Shown piece after piece: positions 1-6,859 of a stretch of 7,785 nt of DNA (the stretch's first letter is position 1; each line of letters starts with the position of its first letter). A model generated the notes under the pieces. That model worked only from the letters and a program-made list of their open reading frames with translations. It ran no database searches and was not told where the DNA came from. Source of the stretch: Arcobacter sp. Its GTDB lineage: Bacteria > Campylobacterota > Campylobacteria > Campylobacterales > Arcobacteraceae. A program made the position numbers and the translations under genes. The DNA lies in NCBI GenBank assembly GCA_030635995.1, contig DAOVXU010000074.1, positions 1 through 7,785 on the forward strand, given 5' to 3'.

Positions 1-1063
1 AACAATGTCTTGTGTAATGTTTAGAGCAAATGCTCAATATCTAAAATTTAGACTTCAAGTTGGTATAAAAATAGTAATTACAGGAAATATAACTGTATAT
101 TCTCCTCGTGGTACATATCAACTTCTATGTAATAAAATAGAACCAAGTGGTGTTGGAGCTTTAGCTTTAGCATATGAACAACTAAAAACAAAACTTCAAA
201 TAAAAGGTTATTTTGATAAATCTATAAAAAAATCTCTACCACTATATCCAGATACAATTTATGTAGTTACATCAAATACAGGTGCAGCTATTGAAGATAT
301 GAAAAAGATTTTAGCCCATCGTTATCCTTTAGCTAAAATGATTTTACTTCCAACTTTAGTTCAAGGGGTAGGAGCAAAAGAAAATATAGTAAAAAATATT
401 AAAAAAGCTGATACTCTTTCAATTCAAAATTCAAAATTAAACATTCAAAATTTATTAATAGTTGGGCGAGGGGGAGGAAGTATAGAAGATCTTTGGGCAT
501 TCAATGAAGAGATAGTTGCTGATGCAATTTTTAATGCAACAGTACCAATTATTAGTGCAGTTGGTCATGAAAATGATTTTATTATATCTGATTTAGTAGC
601 TGATATAAGAGCTAGCACACCATCAAATGCAATTGAAATATCCACTCCAAATATCAATGATTTACGACAATTAAACGATAATTTAATTGATAATTTCAAT
701 AATAGATATAAAATAATACTTTCAAATAAAACTAAAGAATTGGAATATATAAAAAGTTCATTTAATCAACACTCTTTAAAAAATAGATTTGACTTTATAC
801 AAACAACAATAGAACAACTAAGATCAAATTTCAATCAAATACTAAAATCTAAAATAACACTAAGTAAAGATAAAGTATTACTACTAAAAAATAACTTTTT
901 ACAAAATAATCCTAATAAAAGATCTAAAATAGGTTTAGTTCAGGTTACAAAAGAAAATAAACTCTTTGATATAAATAAAAGTCAAATCAATGAACTCATT
1001 AATTTAGAAACACCTTCATATAAATTTAAATGTAAAATTATTGAAAAACAAAAATTACATTAA
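1..1063 (+). CDS. xseA: Exodeoxyribonuclease VII large subunit, 5'-truncated by window
   Basis: Large, catalytic subunit of exonuclease VII, which with XseB degrades single-stranded DNA to oligonucleotides in the cytoplasm (repair and recombination). The frame is open from base 2, so the ATG at base 5 is internal. By alignment from memory to E. coli XseA, about 57 N-terminal residues (most of the OB-fold DNA-binding domain) lie upstream of the window. Numbering from the base-5 Met, the family signatures are present: TSNTGAAIED (D98, equivalent to E. coli D155), VGRGGGS followed by EDLW (153-163, R155), SAVGHEND (H188, D191) and LVADIRASTPSNA. After about residue 215 comes the helical coiled-coil region expected for XseB binding, shorter than in E. 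coli, then a small C-terminal segment ending at TAA 1061-1063. A short insertion sits just before VGRGGG (see the heptamer repeat). No xseB is visible. Identification is near certain. Confidence 0.95.
   Translation, partial: TMSCVMFRANAQYLKFRLQVGIKIVITGNITVYSPRGTYQLLCNKIEPSGVGALALAYEQLKTKLQIKGYFDKSIKKSLPLYPDTIYVVTSNTGAAIEDMKKILAHRYPLAKMILLPTLVQGVGAKENIVKNIKKADTLSIQNSKLNIQNLLIVGRGGGSIEDLWAFNEEIVADAIFNATVPIISAVGHENDFIISDLVADIRASTPSNAIEISTPNINDLRQLNDNLIDNFNNRYKIILSNKTKELEYIKSSFNQHSLKNRFDFIQTTIEQLRSNFNQILKSKITLSKDKVLLLKNNFLQNNPNKRSKIGLVQVTKENKLFDINKSQINELINLETPSYKFKCKIIEKQKLH
422..449 (+). repeat. Four-copy heptamer tandem repeat inside xseA
   Basis: Tandem 7-base units read ATTCAAA, ATTCAAA, ATTAAAC, ATTCAAA, followed by a partial ATT. 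They encode IQNSKLNIQN at residues 140-149 of the visible XseA. The spacing between catalytic residues D98 and R155 is 57 here against 50 in E. coli (D155 to R205). The protein is therefore 7 residues longer in this stretch, exactly three heptamers (21 bases), which keeps the frame. The downstream spacing from R155 to H188 is unchanged (33 in both). This looks like repeat expansion in a surface loop that stayed in frame. Short heptamer repeats of similar composition are known from cyanobacterial genomes, but a link is speculative. Confidence 0.7.
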
Positions 1064-1075
1064 GTATATTATAGA

Positions 1076-1081
1076 TATAAT
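1076..1081 (+). promoter_or_regulatory. Probable -10 element of the cheW-response regulator unit
   Basis: A perfect TATAAT hexamer lies in the 50-base gap between xseA and cheW, 32 bases before the cheW start. There is no convincing -35 box, which is usual for sigma-70 promoters in Campylobacterota. A strong Shine-Dalgarno AAAGGAG at 1101-1107 follows, six bases from the ATG. In DNA this AT-rich a TATAAT can occur by chance, so position is the main support. Confidence 0.5.
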
Positions 1082-1113
1082 GTTTAATATAAATTTTATA
1101 AAAGGAGTGAAGT

Positions 1114-1593
1114 ATGGCAGTTGAAAAACAAGAGATAAATAGTACAAATCCTAATGAATATATGACATTCATCTTAGGTCAAATGAAATATGCTATAGAA
1201 CTACCAAAAATTAGAGAAATTTTAACTTATCCCGAGATTATAACTGCTTTACCTAACACTACTGATTGGGTAAAAGGTCTTATAAATTTAAGAGGAGAAG
1301 TTGTTCCTATTTTAGATATAAGAATTAAATTTAATACAGGTGAAATTATATATGATGAAAATACAGCTGTAATAGCTGTTATTACAGAAGATAATAGAAT
1401 GATTGGTATAGTTGTAGATAAAGTTGATGATGTACAAAAGATTGATATCACATATTTATCTCCTGTGTCAGATATGGGTTCCGCAATTCCATCTAAATAT
1501 TTAAAAGGTTTTGTAAGACTTGAAGATAATGAGATGTTAGTGTTAATGGATATAGAAACTGTAGTTCATAAAGATGAACTAGCAAAATTATAA
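1114..1593 (+). CDS. cheW: Chemotaxis coupling protein CheW
   Basis: Cytoplasmic adaptor that links methyl-accepting chemoreceptors to the histidine kinase CheA in the chemosensory array. The 159-residue protein is a single CheW domain, close to the usual length of about 160-170. A short polar N-terminus (1-16) leads into the first strand (YMTFILGQMKYAIEL). The hallmark VKGLINLRGEVVPILDIR spans about 53-70, including the conserved Arg60 of the NLRG motif, at the receptor-contacting surface. The C-terminal strand pairs (MIGIVVDKVDDV near 96-107, LKGFVRL and MLVLMDIE near 130-147) are also typical. The ATG has a strong AAAGGAG seven bases upstream of an open spacer. It is followed after 13 bases by a receiver-domain gene, so the two are probably cotranscribed. 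No cheA or receptor gene is in view, so which chemosensory system it serves is unknown. Confidence 0.95.
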   Translation: MAVEKQEINSTNPNEYMTFILGQMKYAIELPKIREILTYPEIITALPNTTDWVKGLINLRGEVVPILDIRIKFNTGEIIYDENTAVIAVITEDNRMIGIVVDKVDDVQKIDITYLSPVSDMGSAIPSKYLKGFVRLEDNEMLVLMDIETVVHKDELAKL

Positions 1594-1606
1594 AAAGGTA
1601 ATATAG

Positions 1607-1993
1607 ATGCAAGCAAAAATTGCAAAACTTAAAGAGATAAAAATATTATTTGTTGAAGATGAAGTAGATTTAATAACAATTATTAGTGATACACTATCTA
1701 AACTTGGTGCTAATTTTGTAACAGCTCACAACGGTGAAGAGGGATTGGAAGCATTAGCACAAAATGATGACATACAATTAGTGGTAACGGATATAAATAT
1801 GCCTGTTATGAATGGTATTGAGATGATTAGACAAATTAGAGAAAGTGGTTCTGATATCCCTTGTATCATTATGTCAGCCCATACTGAGCCAGAATATCTT
1901 AAAAGTGCAGATGAATTAAATGTAACAGATTACATTTTAAAACCATTTGACTTTATAAAATTCATTAATCTTATTGGTGATTTAAAAATATAA
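1607..1993 (+). CDS. Stand-alone receiver-domain response regulator
   Basis: A 128-residue CheY-like receiver with no output domain. A short lysine-rich lead (1-11) precedes KILFVEDE. The phosphorylation site residues are all present: acidic pair E17/D18, phospho-acceptor D62 in VVTDINMP, S90 in IIMSAHTE and K112 in YILKPFD. It should therefore be competent for phosphotransfer from a histidine kinase. AAAAGG at 1593-1598 gives a good ribosome binding site overlapping the end of the cheW stop codon. It sits 13 bases behind cheW and probably shares its transcript, suggesting a chemosensory role. However, the N-terminus (VEDE rather than the VDDS typical of motor-binding CheY) and overall look are closer to general sensory receivers, so I do not call it cheY. 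Partner kinase and target are not visible. Confidence 0.9.
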   Translation: MQAKIAKLKEIKILFVEDEVDLITIISDTLSKLGANFVTAHNGEEGLEALAQNDDIQLVVTDINMPVMNGIEMIRQIRESGSDIPCIIMSAHTEPEYLKSADELNVTDYILKPFDFIKFINLIGDLKI

Positions 1994-2004
1994 CTTATCT
2001 TTTA

Positions 2005-2040
2005 AAATAGATTAACAGCTAAAATGCTGTTAATCTATTT
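2005..2040. terminator. Bidirectional hairpin terminator between convergent genes
   Basis: A perfect 15-bp inverted repeat (arms 2005-2019 and 2026-2040) encloses a 6-base loop. The loop-proximal part is the most GC-rich (ACAGC/GCTGT). On the plus strand it starts 11 bases after the response regulator stop and ends in ATTT then GTATAT. On the minus strand it ends in CTATTTTAAAAG, a four-T run. Both tails are short, so efficiency is uncertain, but position and stem perfection support termination in both directions. The right arm and the loop are also coding sequence: they hold the last codons and TAG stop of sppA. Confidence 0.8.
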
Positions 2041-2888
2041 GTATATATCCCCATTTGACTTACAGTTTCACTGATTAATTTATCTAAAAATTTTTCCATC
2101 TTATCTTTTTTATTCCAAACAGCTTTTTTAACTTTTGCCTCTTTAACCACTAATAATTTTGCATTGTTAATTGTAGTTACCTCATCTATTAAAAATACCT
2201 CTTTAGCCTGTATTGCTGTAAATATATGTGCATCTGCATAGTTCTCTTTATCTTCTATTTTAAGACCTCTTGCATTTGCAACATCTTGAACAAACATATC
2301 ATAAGTGCTTTTTATCACTTTATTTAATTCAGCAGTTTCTTTATTAGTCCATTTTCTTGTAGGAGTTCCCGCCTCTTTATATGTTCCTATTTTGACTGTT
2401 TGTGTTTTTACACCAATTTTACTTAATAATTCTGAAGCATCAACACTTTGCATAATCACACCAATCGAACCTATCATACTTCCTGGATTTGCCAATATTT
2501 TAGTTGCCCATATCGAAGAATAGTAACTTCCACTTGCCATAATACCACTAGCATATGCAATTACTGGTTTTATCTTATTTAATTCTTTTATTGCATAAGC
2601 AATCTCAACAGAAGGTGCAACTGCTCCTCCAGGAGAATTAACTACTAAAAGCACCCCTTTTATATTATCTGAAATTTTAGCTTTTTCAATCTCTTCTAAA
2701 ACTACAGTTGGATTCATAATAGCACCTGTAAGATTTATCTGCTGAAGATTTGGTTGTTCTATAGATGTTTTATCTGAATTATTATAAATAAAAAATAGTA
2801 AAAGCACTAATAGCGTAGCTTTAAAATGATTTTGTATAAAACTAATTGGTGCTGTTATTGGAAGAAATACTATCCTAAGAAAGTTCAT
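2019..2888 (-). CDS. sppA: Signal peptide peptidase SppA, short form
   Basis: Membrane-anchored serine protease of the S49 family that degrades leftover signal peptides and other membrane-associated fragments. It has 289 residues, the short single-domain form, not the doubled form of about 600 residues in E. coli. A hydrophobic N-terminal anchor (about 22-35, FKATLLVLLLFFIYN) precedes the periplasmic catalytic domain. VVNSPGGAVAPS at 82-93 is the substrate-binding strand, S119 in ASGIMASGSYY is the expected nucleophile, GSMIGSIGV follows at 136-144, and K171 in GTYKEAGTPTRK is the expected general-base lysine. So the Ser/Lys dyad looks intact. The ATG lies 14 bases inside the 3' end of mqnF, with AAAGGG five bases upstream, so the two genes are almost certainly co-transcribed and perhaps translationally coupled. 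The final seven codons and TAG stop form part of the terminator hairpin. Confidence 0.93.
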   Translation of the reverse strand: MNFLRIVFLPITAPISFIQNHFKATLLVLLLFFIYNNSDKTSIEQPNLQQINLTGAIMNPTVVLEEIEKAKISDNIKGVLLVVNSPGGAVAPSVEIAYAIKELNKIKPVIAYASGIMASGSYYSSIWATKILANPGSMIGSIGVIMQSVDASELLSKIGVKTQTVKIGTYKEAGTPTRKWTNKETAELNKVIKSTYDMFVQDVANARGLKIEDKENYADAHIFTAIQAKEVFLIDEVTTINNAKLLVVKEAKVKKAVWNKKDKMEKFLDKLISETVSQMGIYTNRLTAF

Positions 2889-4104
2889 TTTTACCCTTTA
2901 TATATGTTCTATCTACTTGTGTTGTATGAAGAATTATTGCTGTTGCTAAATCTTCTAAGTTATTTATTTTATCAGGTAAAATAAAACTAATGAGATCTGA
3001 ATCTTTCCCTTTTTCTAAAACACCTTTTTCTAGTCCTAAAGCTTTTGCACCACCTACTGTAGCAGCAAGTAATAATCGTCTTGCTAAAATATTTGTATCA
3101 AAATTTGTATGGATAAAAAAAGCACTTTTAAGTTCATCAAACATATTTAATGTAGTATTTGAACTAAGTCCATCTGTTCCCATGGCAAGTGGAATATCCT
3201 CAATATAACTTAAATTTAAAGCAACATTACTTAAAAGTCTATTTGAATTTGGACAATGTATAATAGATGCTCCCAACTCTTTTATTTGAGCTAATTCTTT
3301 TTTATTCGCTTGAACACAATGTGTAAAACTTAAATGTTTAATATTTTTAAATTGATATAAAAATTCACTAGGTTTTGTAAAAGATTCATGTTGATCTAAC
3401 ATATCTTTAAAAAAGTATTCAAACTCTCCACTAGAATAATTTAACCAATCATTTTCAGCAACACTCTCTTGAAAATGAGTAGATACTACCATATCTCTTT
3501 GCTTTGCTATTTTTAAAACTTCTCTTATTAAAAATGGATGAGTAGAATATGGAGAATGTATAGCAATGGCAGGTATAAAATTATCTTTTTTATTTTTAAT
3601 AGCCATTTTTAATTTTTCTTGAAAATCTAAAAATAATGTATCTATCATCTCTTGTTTACTACCTAAAACTTCTGTAAAATATACGACATTTAGAGGTGAC
3701 TTTACACAAGAATTCATATCAAAACTATATGAACTAATAGCACCTATTGTTGTTGTACCATTTTTTATCATTTTAGATAACTCTTCATCTATAAGTTTTT
3801 CTGTCGCTTTTTCTATCAATGTTTCTCTATGCTCAATTACGCTAAAAAGCCATTTTACAAAGTTTCCATAACTAAGCGTAGTTTTATTCCCACTAAATTC
3901 AAGATGAACATGTGTATTAATCAAGCCTGGCATTAAAACAGAATTATTTCCTAAATACTCAACTTCTTGATTTGGATATTTTATTTTAAAATCTTCTATT
4001 GAACTAACCAATACTATTTTTTCATCAAAAACTACAACACCATCTTCTATTATTGTAAAATTATTATCACAAGTCAAAACCCAATTTGCATGTAAAAATT
4101 CCAT
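2875..4104 (-). CDS. mqnF: Aminodeoxyfutalosine deaminase family metal-dependent hydrolase
   Basis: An amidohydrolase-superfamily deaminase of 409 residues, expected to convert 6-amino-6-deoxyfutalosine to futalosine in the cytoplasm, a step of the futalosine route to menaquinone. Metal and active-site residues are all visible: H65 and H67 in PGLINTHVHLEFSG, H183 in AIHSPYST, H210 in STHFQES, H262 in FTHCVQ, H283 in IIHCPNSNR and D311 in MGTDGLSSN. The HSPY, HCPNSNRLL and GTDGLSSN signatures match the SAH/aminofutalosine deaminase branch rather than guanine or cytosine deaminases. A homologue from Nitratiruptor was, as I recall, shown biochemically to act on aminodeoxyfutalosine. The start has GAAGGA (plus-strand 4110-4115) as ribosome binding site and its own promoter. 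It overlaps sppA by 14 bases; I recall the same neighbour pair in Campylobacter jejuni. An S-adenosylhomocysteine or methylthioadenosine deaminase is the main alternative. Confidence 0.88.
   Translation of the reverse strand: MEFLHANWVLTCDNNFTIIEDGVVVFDEKIVLVSSIEDFKIKYPNQEVEYLGNNSVLMPGLINTHVHLEFSGNKTTLSYGNFVKWLFSVIEHRETLIEKATEKLIDEELSKMIKNGTTTIGAISSYSFDMNSCVKSPLNVVYFTEVLGSKQEMIDTLFLDFQEKLKMAIKNKKDNFIPAIAIHSPYSTHPFLIREVLKIAKQRDMVVSTHFQESVAENDWLNYSSGEFEYFFKDMLDQHESFTKPSEFLYQFKNIKHLSFTHCVQANKKELAQIKELGASIIHCPNSNRLLSNVALNLSYIEDIPLAMGTDGLSSNTTLNMFDELKSAFFIHTNFDTNILARRLLLAATVGGAKALGLEKGVLEKGKDSDLISFILPDKINNLEDLATAIILHTTQVDRTYIKGKNELS
2894..2899 (-). promoter_or_regulatory. sppA ribosome binding site inside mqnF
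   Basis: On the minus strand AAAGGG is followed by five bases (TAAAA) and the sppA ATG. It sits inside the last codons of mqnF and fixes the sppA start at 2888, giving the 14-base overlap between the genes. Confidence 0.75.
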
Positions 4105-4136
4105 TATCTTCCTTCTATATTTATATATTAATTTCT

Positions 4137-4145
4137 ATTATAGCA
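4137..4145 (-). promoter_or_regulatory. Extended -10 promoter for mqnF-sppA
   Basis: Read on the minus strand this is TGCTATAAT, a perfect -10 hexamer (plus-strand 4137-4142) with the TG extended element one base upstream. It lies in the 48-base gap between the protease-barrel gene stop (4153-4155) and the mqnF start (4104), 32 bases from the ATG. No good -35 is seen 17 bases upstream, as expected for an extended -10 promoter. No terminator hairpin is evident in the gap, so read-through from the upstream gene remains possible. Confidence 0.65.
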
Positions 4146-4152
4146 AACAACT

Positions 4153-6792
4153 CTAAAATTCCATACCAAGAGTTAAAGTAATTTTATAATCATCTTTTAA
4201 GGAGTCATTTTCTATATATTTTATTGTAGTTGGTATTGGTAATTTATGAAAATATAATAAATCAAATTTAATACCTGCAATACTCTCTTTGATTGTAAAC
4301 TCTTTAATTGTTTCCACTTCATAATGGTTATACTTTATAAATAAAGATTCTTTTCGTAATGATAAAGGAAATTTAGAAAAATAATAATTTATATGAAATG
4401 TTTTAGCAAATCCTATTGAAAATTTATCTATATTTTTTACATAAAAACCTTTATCAATCCCCTCTATAAATATATTTGTATCATCTAATTGCTCCTCTAT
4501 TAAATCATCAACTACCTCTATACCTCTTTGCTCTGTTAAAATATTAACTGAACTATTTAATAATTTTACTTGCATATTTATATAAAATTCATTTGATATA
4601 TGTTTTGAAGCTTTATACTCAATACCTAATACACTATCTCCCCTATCATATTTTAATACACCCTTAGCATCACTTAACAGATACTCATAATCTGCTAAAA
4701 TAAAATTCTCTTTATATATATGATTTAAAGATACTGATGTTGGATTTTTATCTTTATTTTTATCATCAAAATATTGTTTTATACTTATCTTTAAAAGTTC
4801 CCTACCTCTTTTTATCAATGGTCCATAAACTTCAATATTTAATCCATATCCTCTTTTATTTATATACTTTATATCCCTATCTACATTATACATATTTATA
4901 GAAAATGGAATATATCTTTCATTTATATAATTCACACCTGCTAATTTTTTATCAAAATCTTTATATGTATAAATATTTAACATATTAAACATAATAGGGT
5001 CCATAAACATAGCATTGAACATATAAGTAGTAGAACCATTTACTGAATCATACACATAAGATGGATAAAGAAGTGAAAATTCTAATTGAGATAGTTCATT
5101 ATATTCTTTTGTTTTTAAATCTATCTCATCTATATCTTTTGAAAAGTTAAATTTGTTTTTTAATTGTAAATTTTTAACTATAGAAATTGATGTTTGAATA
5201 TTTTTATCAATATTAATATCTTGAATATTATAACCATCTGATGTTACACTTACTATTAAAATATTATTTGCATCCATAATTTTTGCATTTATAATATTAT
5301 CACTATCATTTAATAATATCAATTTATCATTACTATATTTATATAAACCACTCCCATTTTTTGTGTTTGATATAAAATATATTTCACCATCTTTTATATC
5401 TACTATTTTTGAGTAATATCCTTTAAATTGATAAATTCTATTTTTATTTTTATAAAGCTCCCTTTGCTCTCCATTTTGTTTAAAATAATATATACTCCCC
5501 TCATTATCAAACAATGCACTTGAAGAGATTTTAGAATAAAAATTATCATCTATATATAATTTTGTAGTTAAAAAAGAGTTATTTATATCGATATAAGCTA
5601 TTTTCTTTTTATAAATATCTTGTATAGATTTTCCAATTGTTGAATTCATAATATTATTATCTTCATCAAATAATCCATTTTTATAAAGTTTAGAGGAGAT
5701 AAAATCACTACTTGATGAATAGAATTTATCTTTGATTTTAAAAACTTTTCCATTTGGTAAAGTTGTATCTATTTGAGTTGTAGTTTTTGTTTTTATATCA
5801 TATATATTTAATAATTTTTTAGTTTTTAAATCACTTGTAATAAAATATATTTTATTATCAATTTTTGATAGATATATCTCATCTTTAGATGATATGGTAT
5901 TTTCAATCCTTCTAACCTCTTGATATCCATTATATTCTTTTTTTGTATATTCTACAAAATTTAAAATCGTCTGCTCAAAGCCTACTCCAAAGTGATTTTT
6001 AAATGTTTTATCTAAAATAAATGGATTTATAGAATGAATTGATTGTGCATAAAAAAATTGATTTACTTTATCAACTCCATATTTAAAAGCCAAATACTGC
6101 ATATAAAATCCACCAACTACATATTTCTCTTGTGTATATGGAAAAGACAAGTGGTCATTTATAAAACTATTTGGTGTAATTTTTCCATTAAAAACTAAAG
6201 AATTTTTCAGAGCATTTAATCGTCCACTATAAAGTCGTCCACCATTTTTATATAAGGTTTCATTTAATACAGCATCTCCCTCTAAAAGTGCTGTAGGGAG
6301 AAAAATATTTGGCAATGTAAAAAATGGAGCAACAGCCCATATTGGCATATAATTATTACCAAGATATTTATGTAATGTTTGTGATATTTTAGATTTTTTA
6401 GCATTTGTTTGATAGTTATGTATCATCTCATGCGTAAAAAGTGTAATCAACCAAGAGGAGTTAGAAAAATAATCATTCTTATCCCCTCCCCCATTATAAT
6501 AAACATCCATATTAAAAGGTACTTGTGTAGAAAAAGCATTTGGTATTTGAATATTATTTGAAATAAGGACAATTTTCAATGGCTCATCAAAAGTAAAACC
6601 AAAACTTTTATCATTTTGTTCTAAAAATTCCTTAATATTTTTCTTAATAAACTTAGCTTCATTTTCATAATCACTTGTATAGATTATACTAAATTTTTTA
6701 TCTTGATAAATTTTATACTTATCATCACTACTAATGCTTAATGCAAATATTTGTACACTTAAAATTAATATTAAAAATGATATTTTCAACAT
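4153..6792 (-). CDS. Secreted metalloprotease-propeller-outer membrane barrel fusion protein (function unknown)
   Basis: I do not recognise a named family for this 879-residue protein, but its parts are readable. Residues 1-17 are a Sec signal peptide (MLK, a hydrophobic run, likely cut after A17). About 25-290 looks like a gluzincin zinc protease of the peptidase-MA type: HEMIH at 121-125 (H121, E122, H125), a likely third ligand E171 in LLEGDA 46 residues on, and a GGFYMQYLAFKYG helix at 227-239 typical of that fold. About 300-535 has recurring strand-turn units (KIYFITSD, SIYYFKQNGEQRELYK, EIYFISN, GLYKY) suggesting a divergent beta-propeller. About 569-879 is rich in alternating strands and ends in IKYIEN...ITLTLGMEF. 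The final Phe with hydrophobic residues at every second position is the outer-membrane barrel signature. The N-terminal domains are therefore probably periplasmic. AAAGGA (plus-strand 6802-6807) precedes the start by nine bases. Domain calls are from motifs only; the barrel family is least certain. Confidence 0.75.
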   Translation of the reverse strand: MLKISFLILILSVQIFALSISSDDKYKIYQDKKFSIIYTSDYENEAKFIKKNIKEFLEQNDKSFGFTFDEPLKIVLISNNIQIPNAFSTQVPFNMDVYYNGGGDKNDYFSNSSWLITLFTHEMIHNYQTNAKKSKISQTLHKYLGNNYMPIWAVAPFFTLPNIFLPTALLEGDAVLNETLYKNGGRLYSGRLNALKNSLVFNGKITPNSFINDHLSFPYTQEKYVVGGFYMQYLAFKYGVDKVNQFFYAQSIHSINPFILDKTFKNHFGVGFEQTILNFVEYTKKEYNGYQEVRRIENTISSKDEIYLSKIDNKIYFITSDLKTKKLLNIYDIKTKTTTQIDTTLPNGKVFKIKDKFYSSSSDFISSKLYKNGLFDEDNNIMNSTIGKSIQDIYKKKIAYIDINNSFLTTKLYIDDNFYSKISSSALFDNEGSIYYFKQNGEQRELYKNKNRIYQFKGYYSKIVDIKDGEIYFISNTKNGSGLYKYSNDKLILLNDSDNIINAKIMDANNILIVSVTSDGYNIQDINIDKNIQTSISIVKNLQLKNKFNFSKDIDEIDLKTKEYNELSQLEFSLLYPSYVYDSVNGSTTYMFNAMFMDPIMFNMLNIYTYKDFDKKLAGVNYINERYIPFSINMYNVDRDIKYINKRGYGLNIEVYGPLIKRGRELLKISIKQYFDDKNKDKNPTSVSLNHIYKENFILADYEYLLSDAKGVLKYDRGDSVLGIEYKASKHISNEFYINMQVKLLNSSVNILTEQRGIEVVDDLIEEQLDDTNIFIEGIDKGFYVKNIDKFSIGFAKTFHINYYFSKFPLSLRKESLFIKYNHYEVETIKEFTIKESIAGIKFDLLYFHKLPIPTTIKYIENDSLKDDYKITLTLGMEF

Positions 6793-6821
6793 ACCTTATT
6801 ATCCTTTTATTATTGTTTTGA

Positions 6822-6830
6822 TATTATACT
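6822..6830. promoter_or_regulatory. Overlapping divergent -10 elements between protease-barrel gene and aroQ
   Basis: The 67-base spacer 6793-6859 separates two divergent starts. At 6822-6828 the plus strand reads TATTATA. This gives TATTAT (6822-6827) or TATACT (6825-6830) as a -10 toward aroQ, and a perfect TATAAT (6823-6828) on the minus strand toward the protease-barrel gene. The -10s are about 30 bases from each start codon. There are no clear -35 boxes. Ribosome binding sites flank it on both sides (AAAGGA at 6849-6854 for aroQ, AAAGGA on the minus strand at 6802-6807). Confidence 0.6.
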
Positions 6831-6859
6831 AAAATTACATTAATTATTAAAGGAAAAAA

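Noticed and set aside
463..477. G-rich run (GGG, then five G, then GG) in xseA as a phase-variable tract or G-quadruplex
   Set aside because: The bases simply encode the invariant VGRGGG motif; a five-G tract is shorter than known phase-variable tracts and four runs of three G are absent.
1..1063. Treating the ATG at base 5 as the true start of xseA
   Set aside because: Conserved family sequence continues right up to it and about 57 expected N-terminal residues are missing; the window edge, not a biological truncation, explains this.
1064..1113. A terminator after xseA
   Set aside because: The 50-base gap contains only AT-rich sequence with no stem that could act as a terminator, so some read-through into cheW cannot be excluded.
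1227..1451. Minus-strand open frame of 74 codons antisense to cheW
   Set aside because: Its composition (I/S/T-rich) is the reverse complement of conserved CheW codons, and no regulatory signals support it.
2305..2523. Plus-strand open frame of 72 codons within sppA
   Set aside because: Antisense to the conserved catalytic region of sppA, with no recognisable protein features.
2990..3208. Plus-strand open frame of 72 codons within mqnF
   Set aside because: Antisense to the conserved C-terminal part of mqnF, with no independent coding evidence.
4149..4174. Inverted repeat AACTCT / AGAGTT at the end of the protease-barrel gene as a terminator
   Set aside because: Only 6 bp with a 14-base loop, mostly inside the coding region and without a T-run in the right place; expected by chance in AT-rich DNA.
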